Notes: a model not told the origin generated them from the sequence alone. A stretch of DNA of 64,000 nt from Treponema denticola (GCF_024181645.1 NZ_CP058624.1:2718313-2782312); one strand, 5' to 3'; positions 25,388-35,092 are shown, numbered from the stretch's first letter. A program made the numbers and translations.

Positions 25388-26122
25388 ATGAAAAAAATAT
25401 CGTTTGAATTAATCAAAAAAATTGATTTTGTGTTAATTTTTATTTTCTTTATTTTGGGAATTATTACATGGGTTATTGTTATGATAGATGCATTTGGCCC
25501 ATTTGGCCGCCATACCGTATCAAATGCAGTAACAATTGTTGAAGACGATACAAAAGAGGAGATACGGGAATATATAGAATTCAATAAAAAGCTAAAAGAT
25601 GTTTTTATTTTTAATCTTAAAAGCTCAAAAATAAAAGCTGATGGATTATATGACGATATACCTGAATTATCCTTTAAATCGAGTTCAAGTTTTTTAGGAA
25701 AAACATATAACGAAGGAATCACCAACTTTATCTTTATAAAAGATACAAGTTATGAAGAGTATAAATTATTTGACTCAAATATTTTTATATATAAATATAG
25801 ATTTGCTGAAGAAAAAACCAGAAATGATATTTATTGCGATAAAAATATTTATGCTGTTGTAAATGAAGACACAAATGATGATAAGACTCTAAATTCGGAA
25901 GATAATATAGCCTTATATATTTCCGACTATGACGGTAAAAATTTAATTAAAATTTCAAACTCGGTATATAAAGTTAGAATTACAGACAATAACCAACTTT
26001 TATTTACTGAATATGACGGAAGCCTTTTGACATTCTTTTTGTATGATCTTAATTTAAATAAAAAAACTAAATTAAAGTCAGCCGAACAAGAAACTCCGGA
26101 GAAATATATTTCTTTCTATTGA
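25388..26122 (+). CDS. Membrane-anchored protein of unknown function, upstream of LytTR/GHKL pair
   Basis: 244 residues. A single membrane segment at about 13-33 (FVLIFIFFILGIITWVIVM) is followed by an extracytoplasmic domain rich in Asp, Asn and Tyr. Late repeats such as IALYISDYDGKNLIKIS and LFTEYDG look like beta-propeller blades. It ends 17 bases before the response regulator, so it probably shares the operon and could be a sensor or accessory to it. A TATAAT at 25358-25363 suggests a promoter. Inference only. Confidence 0.65.
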   Translation: MKKISFELIKKIDFVLIFIFFILGIITWVIVMIDAFGPFGRHTVSNAVTIVEDDTKEEIREYIEFNKKLKDVFIFNLKSSKIKADGLYDDIPELSFKSSSSFLGKTYNEGITNFIFIKDTSYEEYKLFDSNIFIYKYRFAEEKTRNDIYCDKNIYAVVNEDTNDDKTLNSEDNIALYISDYDGKNLIKISNSVYKVRITDNNQLLFTEYDGSLLTFFLYDLNLNKKTKLKSAEQETPEKYISFY

Positions 26123-26138
26123 TAAGATTAGCAGAGTT

Positions 26139-26858
26139 ATGCTTAAAATAGCCGTCATCGAAGATAATGAAGTTCAATCCAGACTCCTAAAAGACTATGC
26201 AAACAAATGGGCAAATAAAAATAATCTTTTGCCGGAAATTAAACTTTTTTCTTCAGGCGAACAGTTTTGGTTTGAGTTTGAAGAGCTTTCCGATATAGAT
26301 ATAATCTTATTGGATATACAGATGTCTAGGATAAGCGGTATCGAACTTGCAAAGAAAATAAGAAAAACAAAAAGCGATGCCGTTATCATCTTCATAACAG
26401 GTATACCCGATTATATGCAGGAAGGCTATGATGTCGAAGCCCTGCACTATCTTTTAAAACCTGTAAAAAAAGAAAAACTTTTTGATTGCTTGGATAGAGC
26501 CTTAAAAAAACAGGATAAAGTTAAAGAAGAAAATTTTGTATTTTCCTGCGAAGGTTGCCTTACAACATTAAAGCAATCTGAAATTGTTTTTATAGAATCT
26601 ATTTCGCATAATCTAAAAATAAAAACTTTAAAAAGCGAGTACATAACAAGGATGAATTTATCGGAGGCGGAAGAAAAGTTAAATTCCAAACTATTTGTAA
26701 AAACCCACAGAGCCTTTATCGCAAACCTGATGCACATAAGGCAGCTTCAAAAAGACAGGGCCGTCCTTGCGGATAATACTTTAATTCCGATAAGCCGCAG
26801 GGAATATAAAAATGTCAACACCCTCTTTATCGGCTTTTTTACCCAAGGAGAAACCTGA
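26139..26858 (+). CDS. LytTR-family response regulator (AgrA/VirR type)
   Basis: 239 residues. The receiver domain has acidic E8 and D9, phospho-acceptor D59 in ILLDIQM and the Lys in LLKPVKK. The C-terminal LytTR DNA-binding domain follows from about 138 (FIESISHNLKIKT, KTHRAFIANLMHI, PISRREYKNV). It overlaps the kinase gene by one base (TGATG). Regulators of this type usually control exported peptides or toxins and bind paired direct repeats. It probably controls nearby genes, but no such repeat was found. Confidence 0.92.
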   Translation: MLKIAVIEDNEVQSRLLKDYANKWANKNNLLPEIKLFSSGEQFWFEFEELSDIDIILLDIQMSRISGIELAKKIRKTKSDAVIIFITGIPDYMQEGYDVEALHYLLKPVKKEKLFDCLDRALKKQDKVKEENFVFSCEGCLTTLKQSEIVFIESISHNLKIKTLKSEYITRMNLSEAEEKLNSKLFVKTHRAFIANLMHIRQLQKDRAVLADNTLIPISRREYKNVNTLFIGFFTQGET

Positions 26859-27604
26859 TGTTCATTTTTATACTTGTTTTAAGCTCAGTCCTTTTGCTGT
26901 TTATACTTCTGTACTTTTTAATTAAAAGAGCCGTCAATAAGCGTTTTGATGATTTTGAAAACGGCCTTATCAATAAATATTACGAGGATGTAGATTCCAT
27001 CTATAAAAAAATGCGCGGCTGGCGGCATGACTTTCATAATCATATTCAGGTTATGAAGGCCTATCTCGAATTTAAAAACTATGATGAACTTGAAAGCTAT
27101 TTAAACAATCTAACTGAAGATTTGATTAAGGTAGACAGTGTAATCAAAACCGGAAACCTGATGAGCGATGCAATCTTAAATACGAAGGCAGCTATCGCTC
27201 TTTCCCATGATATAAAACTAAACATAAAAGCCTCCATTCCTCAAAACATAGCTTTAAGCGACCTTGAACTTTGCGTAATAATAGGAAACCTTTTTGACAA
27301 TGCCATTGAAGGTGCTTTAAGCCTAAAAGAAAAAGAGAAAAGATTTATAAGGGTGTACATAAGAAAATTAAACGACAACCTCTATATCTCGTTTACAAAT
27401 TCTTGCGAGGGCCGCCGCAAAAAGACCCAAGGAAAATTTCTTACAACAAAAGAAGGTAAAGATCACGGCTTCGGCTCAGGCCGCATCGATGCAATAGTAA
27501 AAAAATATTCCGCCTTTATAAACCGCCAAAGCGAAGAGGGCGCCTTCGCCGTCGAACTCATGTTTCCGCTTGTTTTGCTCCCTAATCTTCCGAATGTTTT
27601 ATAG
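26858..27604 (+). CDS. Minimal GHKL sensor histidine kinase (AgrC-like core)
   Basis: 248 residues. Only one membrane segment (about 3-22) precedes a coiled dimerization region with the phospho-acceptor motif RHDFHNHIQ (H57) and the GHKL ATPase domain (N box IGNLFDNAIEGA, then GFGSGRIDAI). AgrC-type kinases normally have five to seven membrane helices for peptide sensing; these are absent. It therefore needs a separate sensor, and the membrane protein two genes upstream is a candidate. Confidence 0.9.
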   Translation: MFIFILVLSSVLLLFILLYFLIKRAVNKRFDDFENGLINKYYEDVDSIYKKMRGWRHDFHNHIQVMKAYLEFKNYDELESYLNNLTEDLIKVDSVIKTGNLMSDAILNTKAAIALSHDIKLNIKASIPQNIALSDLELCVIIGNLFDNAIEGALSLKEKEKRFIRVYIRKLNDNLYISFTNSCEGRRKKTQGKFLTTKEGKDHGFGSGRIDAIVKKYSAFINRQSEEGAFAVELMFPLVLLPNLPNVL

Positions 27605-27684
27605 TCAAAAACTAAACATTTCAAACTACATATGTATCGATTTGATTTTTTCTTTTATATTTTTTAATAGAAAGTAATTTGTAC

Positions 27685-27713
27685 TTGATAAATTTTATTT
27701 TTTAGACTATACT
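27685..27713 (+). promoter_or_regulatory. Promoter of the DUF4190-like gene
   Basis: TTGATA at 27685-27690, a 17-base spacer, and TATACT at 27708-27713. A strong SD (AAGGAGG) follows before the ATG at 27739. Confidence 0.65.
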
Positions 27714-27738
27714 GAGAAATAATTTAAGGAGGTTCTTA

Positions 27739-27999
27739 ATGGCTGTCGCATCTTTGGTATTGGGTATTATTGCCCTTGTAATCGGAGTAGTTTCCGGAGG
27801 CTCTCTTGGTTGGTTTGGCTCAATTCTTGCAATTCTAGGTATAATTTTCGGTGCACTTGGCAGAAAAAATCCTGAATCTAAGGGTATTTCGACCGCGGGT
27901 CTTGTTTTGTCCATTATAGCTCTGCTGCTGGGAGTTATATTATGGATCGCATGCTTTGCGTGCCTTGCAGGAACTGCAGCTGCTTTATCAACTATGTAA
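27739..27999 (+). CDS. Small membrane protein, DUF4190-like
   Basis: 86 residues with two hydrophobic hairpins (SLVLGIIALVIGVV, FGSILAILGIIFGALG) and a third segment near the C-terminus, separated by GRKNPESKGIST. This glycine-rich repeat pattern fits DUF4190-type proteins of unknown function. It has its own promoter and terminator and sits between the two-component genes and the Lgt-like gene. Confidence 0.75.
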   Translation: MAVASLVLGIIALVIGVVSGGSLGWFGSILAILGIIFGALGRKNPESKGISTAGLVLSIIALLLGVILWIACFACLAGTAAALSTM

Positions 28000-28060
28000 G
28001 GATATCTAACAAAATTAGACCAGAACTATGATTCGTGGTAAAATAATCTTTACAATTAAG

Positions 28061-28098
28061 AATAGATAGTCGAATATTTAATTCGATTATCTATTTTT
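28061..28098 (+). terminator. Terminator after the DUF4190-like gene
   Basis: A 15-bp stem with one G-T pair (28061-28075 with 28081-28095), a five-base loop and a T-rich tail. Confidence 0.8.
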
Positions 28099-28126
28099 AT
28101 TTATAAAACACCATCATTCAATTAAT

Positions 28127-28906
28127 ATGCAGCCTTACATATCTTTTTTTAAATTTGAAATTCCTTCCTATGGGTTAATGATTGCTCTTGGTATTATCGT
28201 TGCAAATATAATAGGCGGAATAGTTATTAAAAAAGAAAAATTGGATATCAACGATTTTATACTAATTGAAGCCTACCTTTTTTTAAGCGGAACCATAGGC
28301 GCAAAGTTCTTATATCTTTTAATAGCCAAAGATTCAATTGAGTGGTCAAAAATATTCGACTTAAACTATTTTCATAGCTTAATAGAATCAGGCTTTGTTT
28401 TCTATGGAGGAGTCATAGGAGGTATATTAATAATTCCTTTTATAAAAAAAATACATAAAATAAAAGTCGAGAAATATTTAAAAAAATCAATATTTATGCT
28501 GCCGCTTATACATGCTTTTGGAAGAGTAGGATGCTTTTTAGCCGGCTGTTGTTATGGAATTCCTTACTGCGGATGCTTTAATGTAGTTTTTCCAAAAAAC
28601 TCATTTGCTCCTCAAGGCATAAATCTCTTTCCGATCCAGCTATGTGAAGCTTTTTTTCTGATTTTATTATCGTTTTTTTTACTATACTTAACATTAAAAA
28701 ATAAAAGCCGGTACATGGTCCTTATATATTTATTTTGTTATAGCATAATCCGCTTTATCTTGGAATTTCTTAGATATGACTCCGCACGAGGAAAAGTTCT
28801 GTTTTTTTCCACTTCGCAATGGATAAGTCTTATAATTTTAATTTACACAATTATATATTTTTCAAAACACCGCCTATTTTCAAAAAACCGTTTGCGTCAA
28901 ATCTGA
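28127..28906 (+). CDS. Lgt-like integral membrane protein (diacylglyceryltransferase family)
   Basis: 259 residues, about seven membrane helices. It follows the Lgt layout: SYGLMIALGIIVAN, YGGVIGG, the signature region GRVGCFLAGCCYG and a late RFILEFLRYD. In housekeeping Lgt the signature reads close to GRxGNFxNxExYG, so the Cys-rich form here marks a divergent paralogue, as seen in some Firmicutes accessory loci. It could lipidate a special substrate or have lost that activity. No SD is clear before the ATG. The ABC pair follows 72 bases later. Confidence 0.8.
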   Translation: MQPYISFFKFEIPSYGLMIALGIIVANIIGGIVIKKEKLDINDFILIEAYLFLSGTIGAKFLYLLIAKDSIEWSKIFDLNYFHSLIESGFVFYGGVIGGILIIPFIKKIHKIKVEKYLKKSIFMLPLIHAFGRVGCFLAGCCYGIPYCGCFNVVFPKNSFAPQGINLFPIQLCEAFFLILLSFFLLYLTLKNKSRYMVLIYLFCYSIIRFILEFLRYDSARGKVLFFSTSQWISLIILIYTIIYFSKHRLFSKNRLRQI

Positions 28907-28978
28907 TACCTTCTATGCCATTCTCTCCCAAAACCTTAGTTTTTATTGTATAATAAGGCTCATTGGAGGGAAACTCTT

Positions 28979-30781
28979 ATGGAGTCAAAAGAAAGAGGGA
29001 TTATAAAAAACAGCCTTTATATGTTAAAAAACATTCTTAAAACCGATAAGATTCTTTTTAGTCTAATGGTTTTGTACATACCTGTCTTTGTTTTTTCGCC
29101 TCTTGCAAGTGCCTACTTGCCGAGGGCGGTAATAGAATCGATTCAAAATAAGGCAGGAATTTCCGTCTTTATTCAAAGTTTTTTGATTATAGCCTTTATT
29201 GTAGCAGTCTTAAAAGCTCTTGAAACCTTCTTAAATGCAAGGTTTAATTGCCGAGGATCTTACCGGAGAATAGAGCTTATGACAGAGCTTTACAAAAAAA
29301 TGTGGACAATGTCATATAAAAATATCGCTTCACAAGAAGGAATTTTAAGTTTTGAAAAAGCAAGAGATATGGTAGATAATGATTACTCAATAAGCCAGCA
29401 ATTCCCGAGGAAAATAAGCAGCCTCATTGTAAGTATTGTCGGCATCTTCTTTTTCGGAAGCCTTATTGCTTCTATTAATCCCATTCTTATCGGATTAATT
29501 TTTATATCGGGAACAGTAAGTTATTTTTACGGAAAATATGAGATAAAAAAGAATAAAGAAATAAATGAAGTCTTAAAAAAAGAACATCATAAGATGAGGT
29601 ATCTTACGCAAAGGGCCTGTGATTATAAATTTGCTAAAGATATAAAACTCTACAAGATAGAAACTTGGATAGTGCAAGCATATAAGAGTTCTTTAAAAAT
29701 AATAAACAAATGTTACGGAAAAATAAAAACCGTAAATTTTATCGGTGCCACTATATCGGCTCTTTTTATATTTTTAAGAGACGGCCTTGCCTATATTTAT
29801 CTAACCGGAATGGTTTTAAACAAAGAAATAGGCATAGGAGAATTTATCTTTTTATTTTCTATTATAAAAACATTTTCAGGCTGGCTATTGGGAATTATTT
29901 CGCAGATTACTCACTTAAAAAGAGAAAGTTTAAACATAGACTATTACCGCAATTTTTGCGAGCTTAATGACGGATTAATCCGAGGTAAAGGTATTCCTCT
30001 TCCTAAAAAATTCGATATAGAGTTAAAAAATGTTTCTTTTAAATATGGCGAGTCTGAGAGATATATTTTTAAAGATTTAAATTTACGCATAGAAGATAAA
30101 GAAAAACTTGCAATAGTCGGAGTAAATGGAGCGGGAAAAACTACCCTAACATGTTTGATAATGAATCTTCTTCAACCCACTGAAGGTGAAGTTTTATTAA
30201 ACGGGAAAAATATAAACGAATACAATGTTGATGAATACTATTCTTTATTTTCAACTGTTTTTCAAGATATATATGTTTTACCCGATACTATTAAAAATCT
30301 GGTTACCGCAGGAAATAAAAAATTTAACCAAGATGACTTTGATTCTGCTCTAAAACAATCAGGCTTACAAAAAATTATTGAAAACTTAAATGAAAAGGAA
30401 AACACCTATCTTGTAAAAGGAGTTTGGCCTAATGCGATAGACCTTTCAGGCGGACAAGAACAGCGTCTTATGCTTGCAAGAGCTCTATATAAAAACGGAC
30501 CTATTTCTATTTTAGATGAACCTACAGCGGCTCTTGACCCTATAGCGGAAAGTCAAATTTATTCCGAGTACAATAATATGACAAAGGATAAAACTTCTAT
30601 CTTTATTTCGCATAGACTGGCATCAACCCGTTTTTGCGATAGGATTATTTTAATCGAAAACGGTAAAATAATAGAAGAAGGAAGTCATTCGGAGTTGATA
30701 AAACAAAACGGAGAATATAAAAAAATGTTCGATATACAAAGTTCATACTATCAAGACAATAAACACAAGGGAGGTAAATAA
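28979..30781 (+). CDS. ABC exporter, fused membrane and ATPase domains (first of pair)
   Basis: 600 residues from the ATG at 28979, which has a TTGGAGGG SD; the frame is open 11 codons upstream. Six membrane helices (about 30-330) are followed by an ATPase domain with Walker A GVNGAGKTT (about residue 381), Q-loop VFQDIYVLPD, signature LSGGQEQRLMLARAL, Walker B ISILDEPTAALD and H-loop ISHRLAS. There is no C39 peptidase domain. It is one base from the next gene and forms a likely heterodimer with it. The substrate is unknown; lipids, peptides or drugs are all possible. Confidence 0.92.
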   Translation: MESKERGIIKNSLYMLKNILKTDKILFSLMVLYIPVFVFSPLASAYLPRAVIESIQNKAGISVFIQSFLIIAFIVAVLKALETFLNARFNCRGSYRRIELMTELYKKMWTMSYKNIASQEGILSFEKARDMVDNDYSISQQFPRKISSLIVSIVGIFFFGSLIASINPILIGLIFISGTVSYFYGKYEIKKNKEINEVLKKEHHKMRYLTQRACDYKFAKDIKLYKIETWIVQAYKSSLKIINKCYGKIKTVNFIGATISALFIFLRDGLAYIYLTGMVLNKEIGIGEFIFLFSIIKTFSGWLLGIISQITHLKRESLNIDYYRNFCELNDGLIRGKGIPLPKKFDIELKNVSFKYGESERYIFKDLNLRIEDKEKLAIVGVNGAGKTTLTCLIMNLLQPTEGEVLLNGKNINEYNVDEYYSLFSTVFQDIYVLPDTIKNLVTAGNKKFNQDDFDSALKQSGLQKIIENLNEKENTYLVKGVWPNAIDLSGGQEQRLMLARALYKNGPISILDEPTAALDPIAESQIYSEYNNMTKDKTSIFISHRLASTRFCDRIILIENGKIIEEGSHSELIKQNGEYKKMFDIQSSYYQDNKHKGGK

Positions 30782-30782
30782 A

Positions 30783-32621
30783 ATGAAAACAAGTATAAAA
30801 GATATTATTAAATTTTCTTATAAAACGGATAAGGTTTTATTTACATCGTTAATTTTAGAACAAATTGTAAGTTCAGCCGATATTTTTATAAACCTTTACT
30901 TGGTAAAGCTCATCATCAATGCTTTTGTAAAGGGGAAAACAAAGGAAGAAATATTATTTCTCTGTCTTATAGCCCTTATAAGTAATTTTGTTTTAATTTT
31001 GATAAAAAGATTTTCAGAAGAAACTCAAACTAACAGATTCCGTATCATACTGTATAAAAGGGATATGGAAATAAATAAAAAAACTATGAAACTCGATTAC
31101 GAATTTTTGGAAGACACTGATCTTCAGTTGGGTCTTACAAAGATGAGAGAATATGACAACTTCGGAAATTACGGTATCTATCATGTAGGCAGACATTTCG
31201 GTGCAATAATAAATTCGGTATTGACTTTTATTTTTGCAATAATTTTTTCCATAAATCTTTTTAGGATGCAATCGGAACTTATTCCTATAGCCAATTGGTT
31301 ATGGAATACGATTTTTATTCTTTTATTTTTTTCGTTCAGCCTTATTTCAATACTGGCTTCCAAAAAATTTAATACCAAAATGCATGCAATGTTTGATAAG
31401 GATGTCGTATTTTTAAACAGACTACTTCGTGCATATATGAATACTAACGATGATTACAAATCGGGAAAGGATGTCCGTCTTTATAATTATAATTTACTTA
31501 CAAGTGTGTTAAAAAATTCCAATAATAATGTGAAAAATTTTTATAAACGGTTGTCTCATAATTTTTTTAAGTGCAATGTTCAAACGGGACTGATGACAAT
31601 TTTTTCTTCTTTGCTTGTATACTTTTATGCAGGATTCAAAGCCTATTACGGCCTTATCGAGTTGGGCGATATTGTTCAGTATACGGGCATTGCAGTATTA
31701 ACGGCCGATGCCGTAACTCTTATCATCATGTCGATTTCAAGTCTTTATGCCAATAAAGATTATTTTAAGACCATTTTCGATTATCTTAATTTATCGAACG
31801 GAAAATACGAAGGCTCTCTTCCTATCGAAAAAAGAGATGATAACGAGTATGAGTTTGAATTTAAAAATGTCGGTTTTAAATATCCTAAAACTTCAAAATA
31901 TGTTCTACAAAATGTGAACTTAAAATTTAAAATAGGACAAAGGCTTGCCATAGTGGGCATGAACGGCAGTGGAAAAACTACTTTGATAAAACTCCTAACC
32001 CGCTTTTATGATCCGACGGATGGCGAAATTTTATTAAACGGTATCAATATACAAAAATACGATTATAACGAGTATCTGGATATATTTTCAGTAGTCTTTC
32101 AGGACTTTAAACTCTTCTCTTTTATGTTGGGACAAAATATTTCAGCTTCAATGGAATATGATGAAAAAAGAGCGGAAGAAGCCTTAACCAAAGCCGGCTT
32201 TGAAAAGGCTTTACAAAAAATGCCGCAAGGTTTAAAAACCTATCTCTATCAAGACTATGAAGAAGGCGGAATCGAAATATCGGGCGGCGAAGCTCAAAAG
32301 ATTGCGATGGCAAGGGCTATTTACAAGGACTCTCCTTTTATAATACTCGATGAGCCTACCGCTGCCCTTGACCCTATTTCCGAATTTGAAATTTATTCAA
32401 AGTTTGATACAATTATAGGGAATAAAACAGCCGTTTACATTTCGCACCGGCTTTCTTCATGTAAATTCTGCGATGAGATTGCCGTCTTTGATGAAGGCAA
32501 GTTAGTACAGCACGGCTCCCACGATGCTCTTCTTCAAGACAAAGAGGGTAAATACCATGAACTCTGGAATGCCCAAGCTCAATATTATAAGGAAGAGGAA
32601 ATTGAAAAGCTTTTAAGATAA
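30783..32621 (+). CDS. ABC exporter, fused membrane and ATPase domains (second of pair)
   Basis: 612 residues. Same layout as its neighbour: six helices, Walker A GMNGSGKTT (about 393), VFQDFKLFSF, signature ISGGEAQKIAMARAI, Walker B FIILDEPTAALD and ISHRLSS. The first signature residue is Ile in place of Leu. Catalytic Glu is present in both members. The preceding gene ends GGTAAATAAA ATG with an SD (GGGAGG) inside it. The two genes are one operon. Confidence 0.92.
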   Translation: MKTSIKDIIKFSYKTDKVLFTSLILEQIVSSADIFINLYLVKLIINAFVKGKTKEEILFLCLIALISNFVLILIKRFSEETQTNRFRIILYKRDMEINKKTMKLDYEFLEDTDLQLGLTKMREYDNFGNYGIYHVGRHFGAIINSVLTFIFAIIFSINLFRMQSELIPIANWLWNTIFILLFFSFSLISILASKKFNTKMHAMFDKDVVFLNRLLRAYMNTNDDYKSGKDVRLYNYNLLTSVLKNSNNNVKNFYKRLSHNFFKCNVQTGLMTIFSSLLVYFYAGFKAYYGLIELGDIVQYTGIAVLTADAVTLIIMSISSLYANKDYFKTIFDYLNLSNGKYEGSLPIEKRDDNEYEFEFKNVGFKYPKTSKYVLQNVNLKFKIGQRLAIVGMNGSGKTTLIKLLTRFYDPTDGEILLNGINIQKYDYNEYLDIFSVVFQDFKLFSFMLGQNISASMEYDEKRAEEALTKAGFEKALQKMPQGLKTYLYQDYEEGGIEISGGEAQKIAMARAIYKDSPFIILDEPTAALDPISEFEIYSKFDTIIGNKTAVYISHRLSSCKFCDEIAVFDEGKLVQHGSHDALLQDKEGKYHELWNAQAQYYKEEEIEKLLR

Positions 32622-32691
32622 AAACACAGGCCAATTGAAAAACACTTTTTTTTATGCTATATTATTCCTCAGTTTACTTTAGGATTAATTT

Positions 32692-33675
32692 ATGGAAGAA
32701 AAATTATCTACGCTTTGTTCGGTGTTAAGCAAAGACCAACAGGTGCTTGTACAAACTCATGATTTTCCGGATCATGATGCTCTGGGTGCTGCTTATGCTC
32801 TTTTAAAACTTTTAGAAACTTACGGTTACAAAGTAGAGATTGCTTACGGCGGTCATATTCAAAGTCTATCTTTAATAGAATTTGTAGAATATTTAGACTA
32901 CCCGCTTTTAAAACTTGATGAAATAGATGATCTAAAAAAATACCAAGTCGTAATTGTAGACGGCTCTCCTTTTAAGGGAACCGTAAAAAATGTAGGCGGT
33001 ATCTTAAAAGCCGTAATAGACCACCATCCGGCAAGAATGCAGTCTACGGCAGCTTATACGGATATAAGGGTAGGTACCGGAGCCTGTTCTTCCATTATTT
33101 GGTCTTATTGGAAAGAATCCGGAAAAGAATATGACGAAATGACTGCGACAGCAATGATTGCGGGTATACAGCTGGATACGGCTTTTTTATCCAGAAGTGT
33201 AAGCAAACTTGATCTGGACGCTTATTATGAACTCTACTTTAAATCTGATGTGCAAAAAACATATCAAATGATTAAAACGACTATAAACATCGACGACCTC
33301 GAAGAAATAGGACAGGCCTTTACAAACTATTTACGCATAGATAATTTTTTAATTGTAGAATTAAGTGAAGACTACTCAAGAGCTATTTTGTCGGTTGTAG
33401 CCGATTTTTTAATTTGGATAAAAGATATTTCTTTTGTTATTGTACTGGAAACAGACGGACCTGAATACAAACTCTCTGCACGAAGCCGTGATAAAAATCT
33501 TGATGCAGGCTGGCTCATTCAAGAAGCAGTAAAAGACATGGGGTCGGGAGGAGGCCATGCACATATGGCCGGAGGAGCAATAGATGCAGAAAGATACTGC
33601 GGTAAAACCGCATTTTTAAACTCTATCATTAAGTTAGCTAATTCTGAACAAGGAAACAACTGTGGACGAAAATAA
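32692..33675 (+). CDS. DHH-family phosphoesterase (NrnA-like)
   Basis: 327 residues. Motifs are HDFPDHDALG (metal site I), VIVDGSP, the DHH site in VIDHHPARM, and the DHHA1 C-terminal glycine motif GSGGGHAHMAGG. Proteins of this class degrade short RNA oligomers and dephosphorylate pAp (NrnA) or split cyclic dinucleotides. Which of these applies is not readable. Its stop lies 14 bases inside the next gene, so the two are translationally coupled. Confidence 0.88.
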   Translation: MEEKLSTLCSVLSKDQQVLVQTHDFPDHDALGAAYALLKLLETYGYKVEIAYGGHIQSLSLIEFVEYLDYPLLKLDEIDDLKKYQVVIVDGSPFKGTVKNVGGILKAVIDHHPARMQSTAAYTDIRVGTGACSSIIWSYWKESGKEYDEMTATAMIAGIQLDTAFLSRSVSKLDLDAYYELYFKSDVQKTYQMIKTTINIDDLEEIGQAFTNYLRIDNFLIVELSEDYSRAILSVVADFLIWIKDISFVIVLETDGPEYKLSARSRDKNLDAGWLIQEAVKDMGSGGGHAHMAGGAIDAERYCGKTAFLNSIIKLANSEQGNNCGRK

Positions 33676-34852
33676 CGAAAAAACTTTAAAGCGTATTCTT
33701 TTAAAAGACCGCGAAATTATTCTTTTAGGAACGGCTCACGTTTCTAAAGAAAGTATCAAGGATGTTGAATCTACAATTAGGGAAGAAAACCCCGATTGTG
33801 TATGTGTAGAATTGGACGAAGTAAGATATAAGTCCTTAACCTCAAAAGATACTTGGCAGCAAATCAATATTTCCCAAGTTTTACGTGAAGGAAAGGGATT
33901 TTTACTCCTTGCAAATTTGGTTCTTGCTTCTTTTCAAAAAAAACTGGGAAGCGACCTCGGTGTAAAACCCGGCGATGAAATGAAGGCCGCAATCGAGGTT
34001 TCTCAAGAGCTAAACATAAAAACCGAAATGGTTGACCGTCCTATTCATACAACATTAAAAAGAGCTTGGGCAAAAAACCGCGGTTGGGGAAGATCAAAGC
34101 TTTTGGCAACTCTTTTAAGTGCGGCATTTTCCAACGAAAAACTTGAAGAAGATGAAATCGAAAAATTAAAAAATCAAAGTGCAATGGATAACATGATGCA
34201 GGAAATGGCCGAGTATCTTCCGAACATAAAAGGCGTTTTAATAGATGAGCGAGACCGCTATCTTGCATCAAAAATTTGGGAAAGCAGCGGCAAAAAAATT
34301 GTAGCGGTTTTAGGTGCAGGCCACCTTCCCGGAACGGAACGATTTATAAAAGAACTGGAAGCAGGTACAAAAACAACAGACGTATCCGACATTGAAGTAA
34401 TTCCGCCGAAAAGCACAGGAAGCAAAATTGCCGCTTGGATATTTCCCATAGTTATAATAGGATTGATTGTTCTAGGCTTCTTTAAAGGAGGCGAAATAAA
34501 AACCGGCCAAATGCTGTTATCCTTTGTTCTCTGGAACGGAGGTCTCGCAGCGATAGGAGCTCTTATTGCACTCGGCCATCCCCTCGCTATTCTCGCCTCA
34601 TTTTTAGGAGCACCTTTTACAACGATAAACCCGTTTTTGGGTATAGGAATGATTTCAGGCCTTGTACAAGCTTGGGCAAAAAAACCTCAAGTAAAAGACA
34701 TGGAAAACCTTACAAATGATGCGGCGAAAATCTCCGGCTGGTATAAAAACAGAATCACAAAAGTTCTTCTTGTTTTTATTCTTTCTTCTCTTGGAAGCTC
34801 GATAGGAACATTTATGACGGTTCCGGCTCTTATTGCTAACCTGATTAAATAA
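33662..34852 (+). CDS. TraB-family protein with C-terminal membrane domain
   Basis: 396 residues from a GTG start. The soluble domain has LGTAHVSKES, VCVELDEVRY, ERDRYLASKIW and GAGHLPG, the conserved sites of the TraB/PrgY/GumN family, proposed to be metalloprotease-like. Four membrane helices follow from about 258 to the end. PrgY of Enterococcus acts on a sex pheromone, but most family members are uncharacterised. It overlaps the DHH gene by 14 bases. Confidence 0.85.
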   Translation: MDENNEKTLKRILLKDREIILLGTAHVSKESIKDVESTIREENPDCVCVELDEVRYKSLTSKDTWQQINISQVLREGKGFLLLANLVLASFQKKLGSDLGVKPGDEMKAAIEVSQELNIKTEMVDRPIHTTLKRAWAKNRGWGRSKLLATLLSAAFSNEKLEEDEIEKLKNQSAMDNMMQEMAEYLPNIKGVLIDERDRYLASKIWESSGKKIVAVLGAGHLPGTERFIKELEAGTKTTDVSDIEVIPPKSTGSKIAAWIFPIVIIGLIVLGFFKGGEIKTGQMLLSFVLWNGGLAAIGALIALGHPLAILASFLGAPFTTINPFLGIGMISGLVQAWAKKPQVKDMENLTNDAAKISGWYKNRITKVLLVFILSSLGSSIGTFMTVPALIANLIK

Positions 34853-34886
34853 AAAAGCCCGACAAAAAAACTTCTGTAAGGGCTAT

Positions 34887-34920
34887 AAAAAAGGAGGGAA
34901 ACCTCTTTGAGGAGGTTCCC
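34887..34920 (-). terminator. Terminator of the tRNA-Cys gene
   Basis: On the minus strand a 9-bp stem with one bulge (34912-34920 with 34896-34905) is followed by a T run (complement of 34887-34892). Further T runs lie between it and the tRNA. Confidence 0.6.
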
Positions 34921-34950
34921 ATTATGAAAAAAAAACTAAAAAATGGAAAA

Positions 34951-35022
34951 AGGCGCCGATCAGAATCGAACTGATGAATGAAGGTTTTGCAGACCTGTCC
35001 CTTACCACTTGGGTACGGCGCC
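34951..35022 (-). tRNA. tRNA-Cys (anticodon GCA)
   Basis: 72 nt. The acceptor stem GGCGCCG pairs with CGGCGCC. The anticodon loop reads CTGCAAA (GCA), and the T arm contains GTTCGATTC. The discriminator base is T, as expected for Cys. CCA is not encoded. Confidence 0.96.
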
Positions 35023-35092
35023 GAACTTTGCCTAGTATACCAAAAAATACAAACTTTGGCAAGGGCTTATAGCAATTTTAATAAAAAAATAG

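Noticed and set aside
34924..34976. Short plus-strand frame after GGAGG, reading into the tRNA-Cys gene
   Set aside because: It runs antisense through the tRNA, and the GGAGG is part of the tRNA terminator stem.
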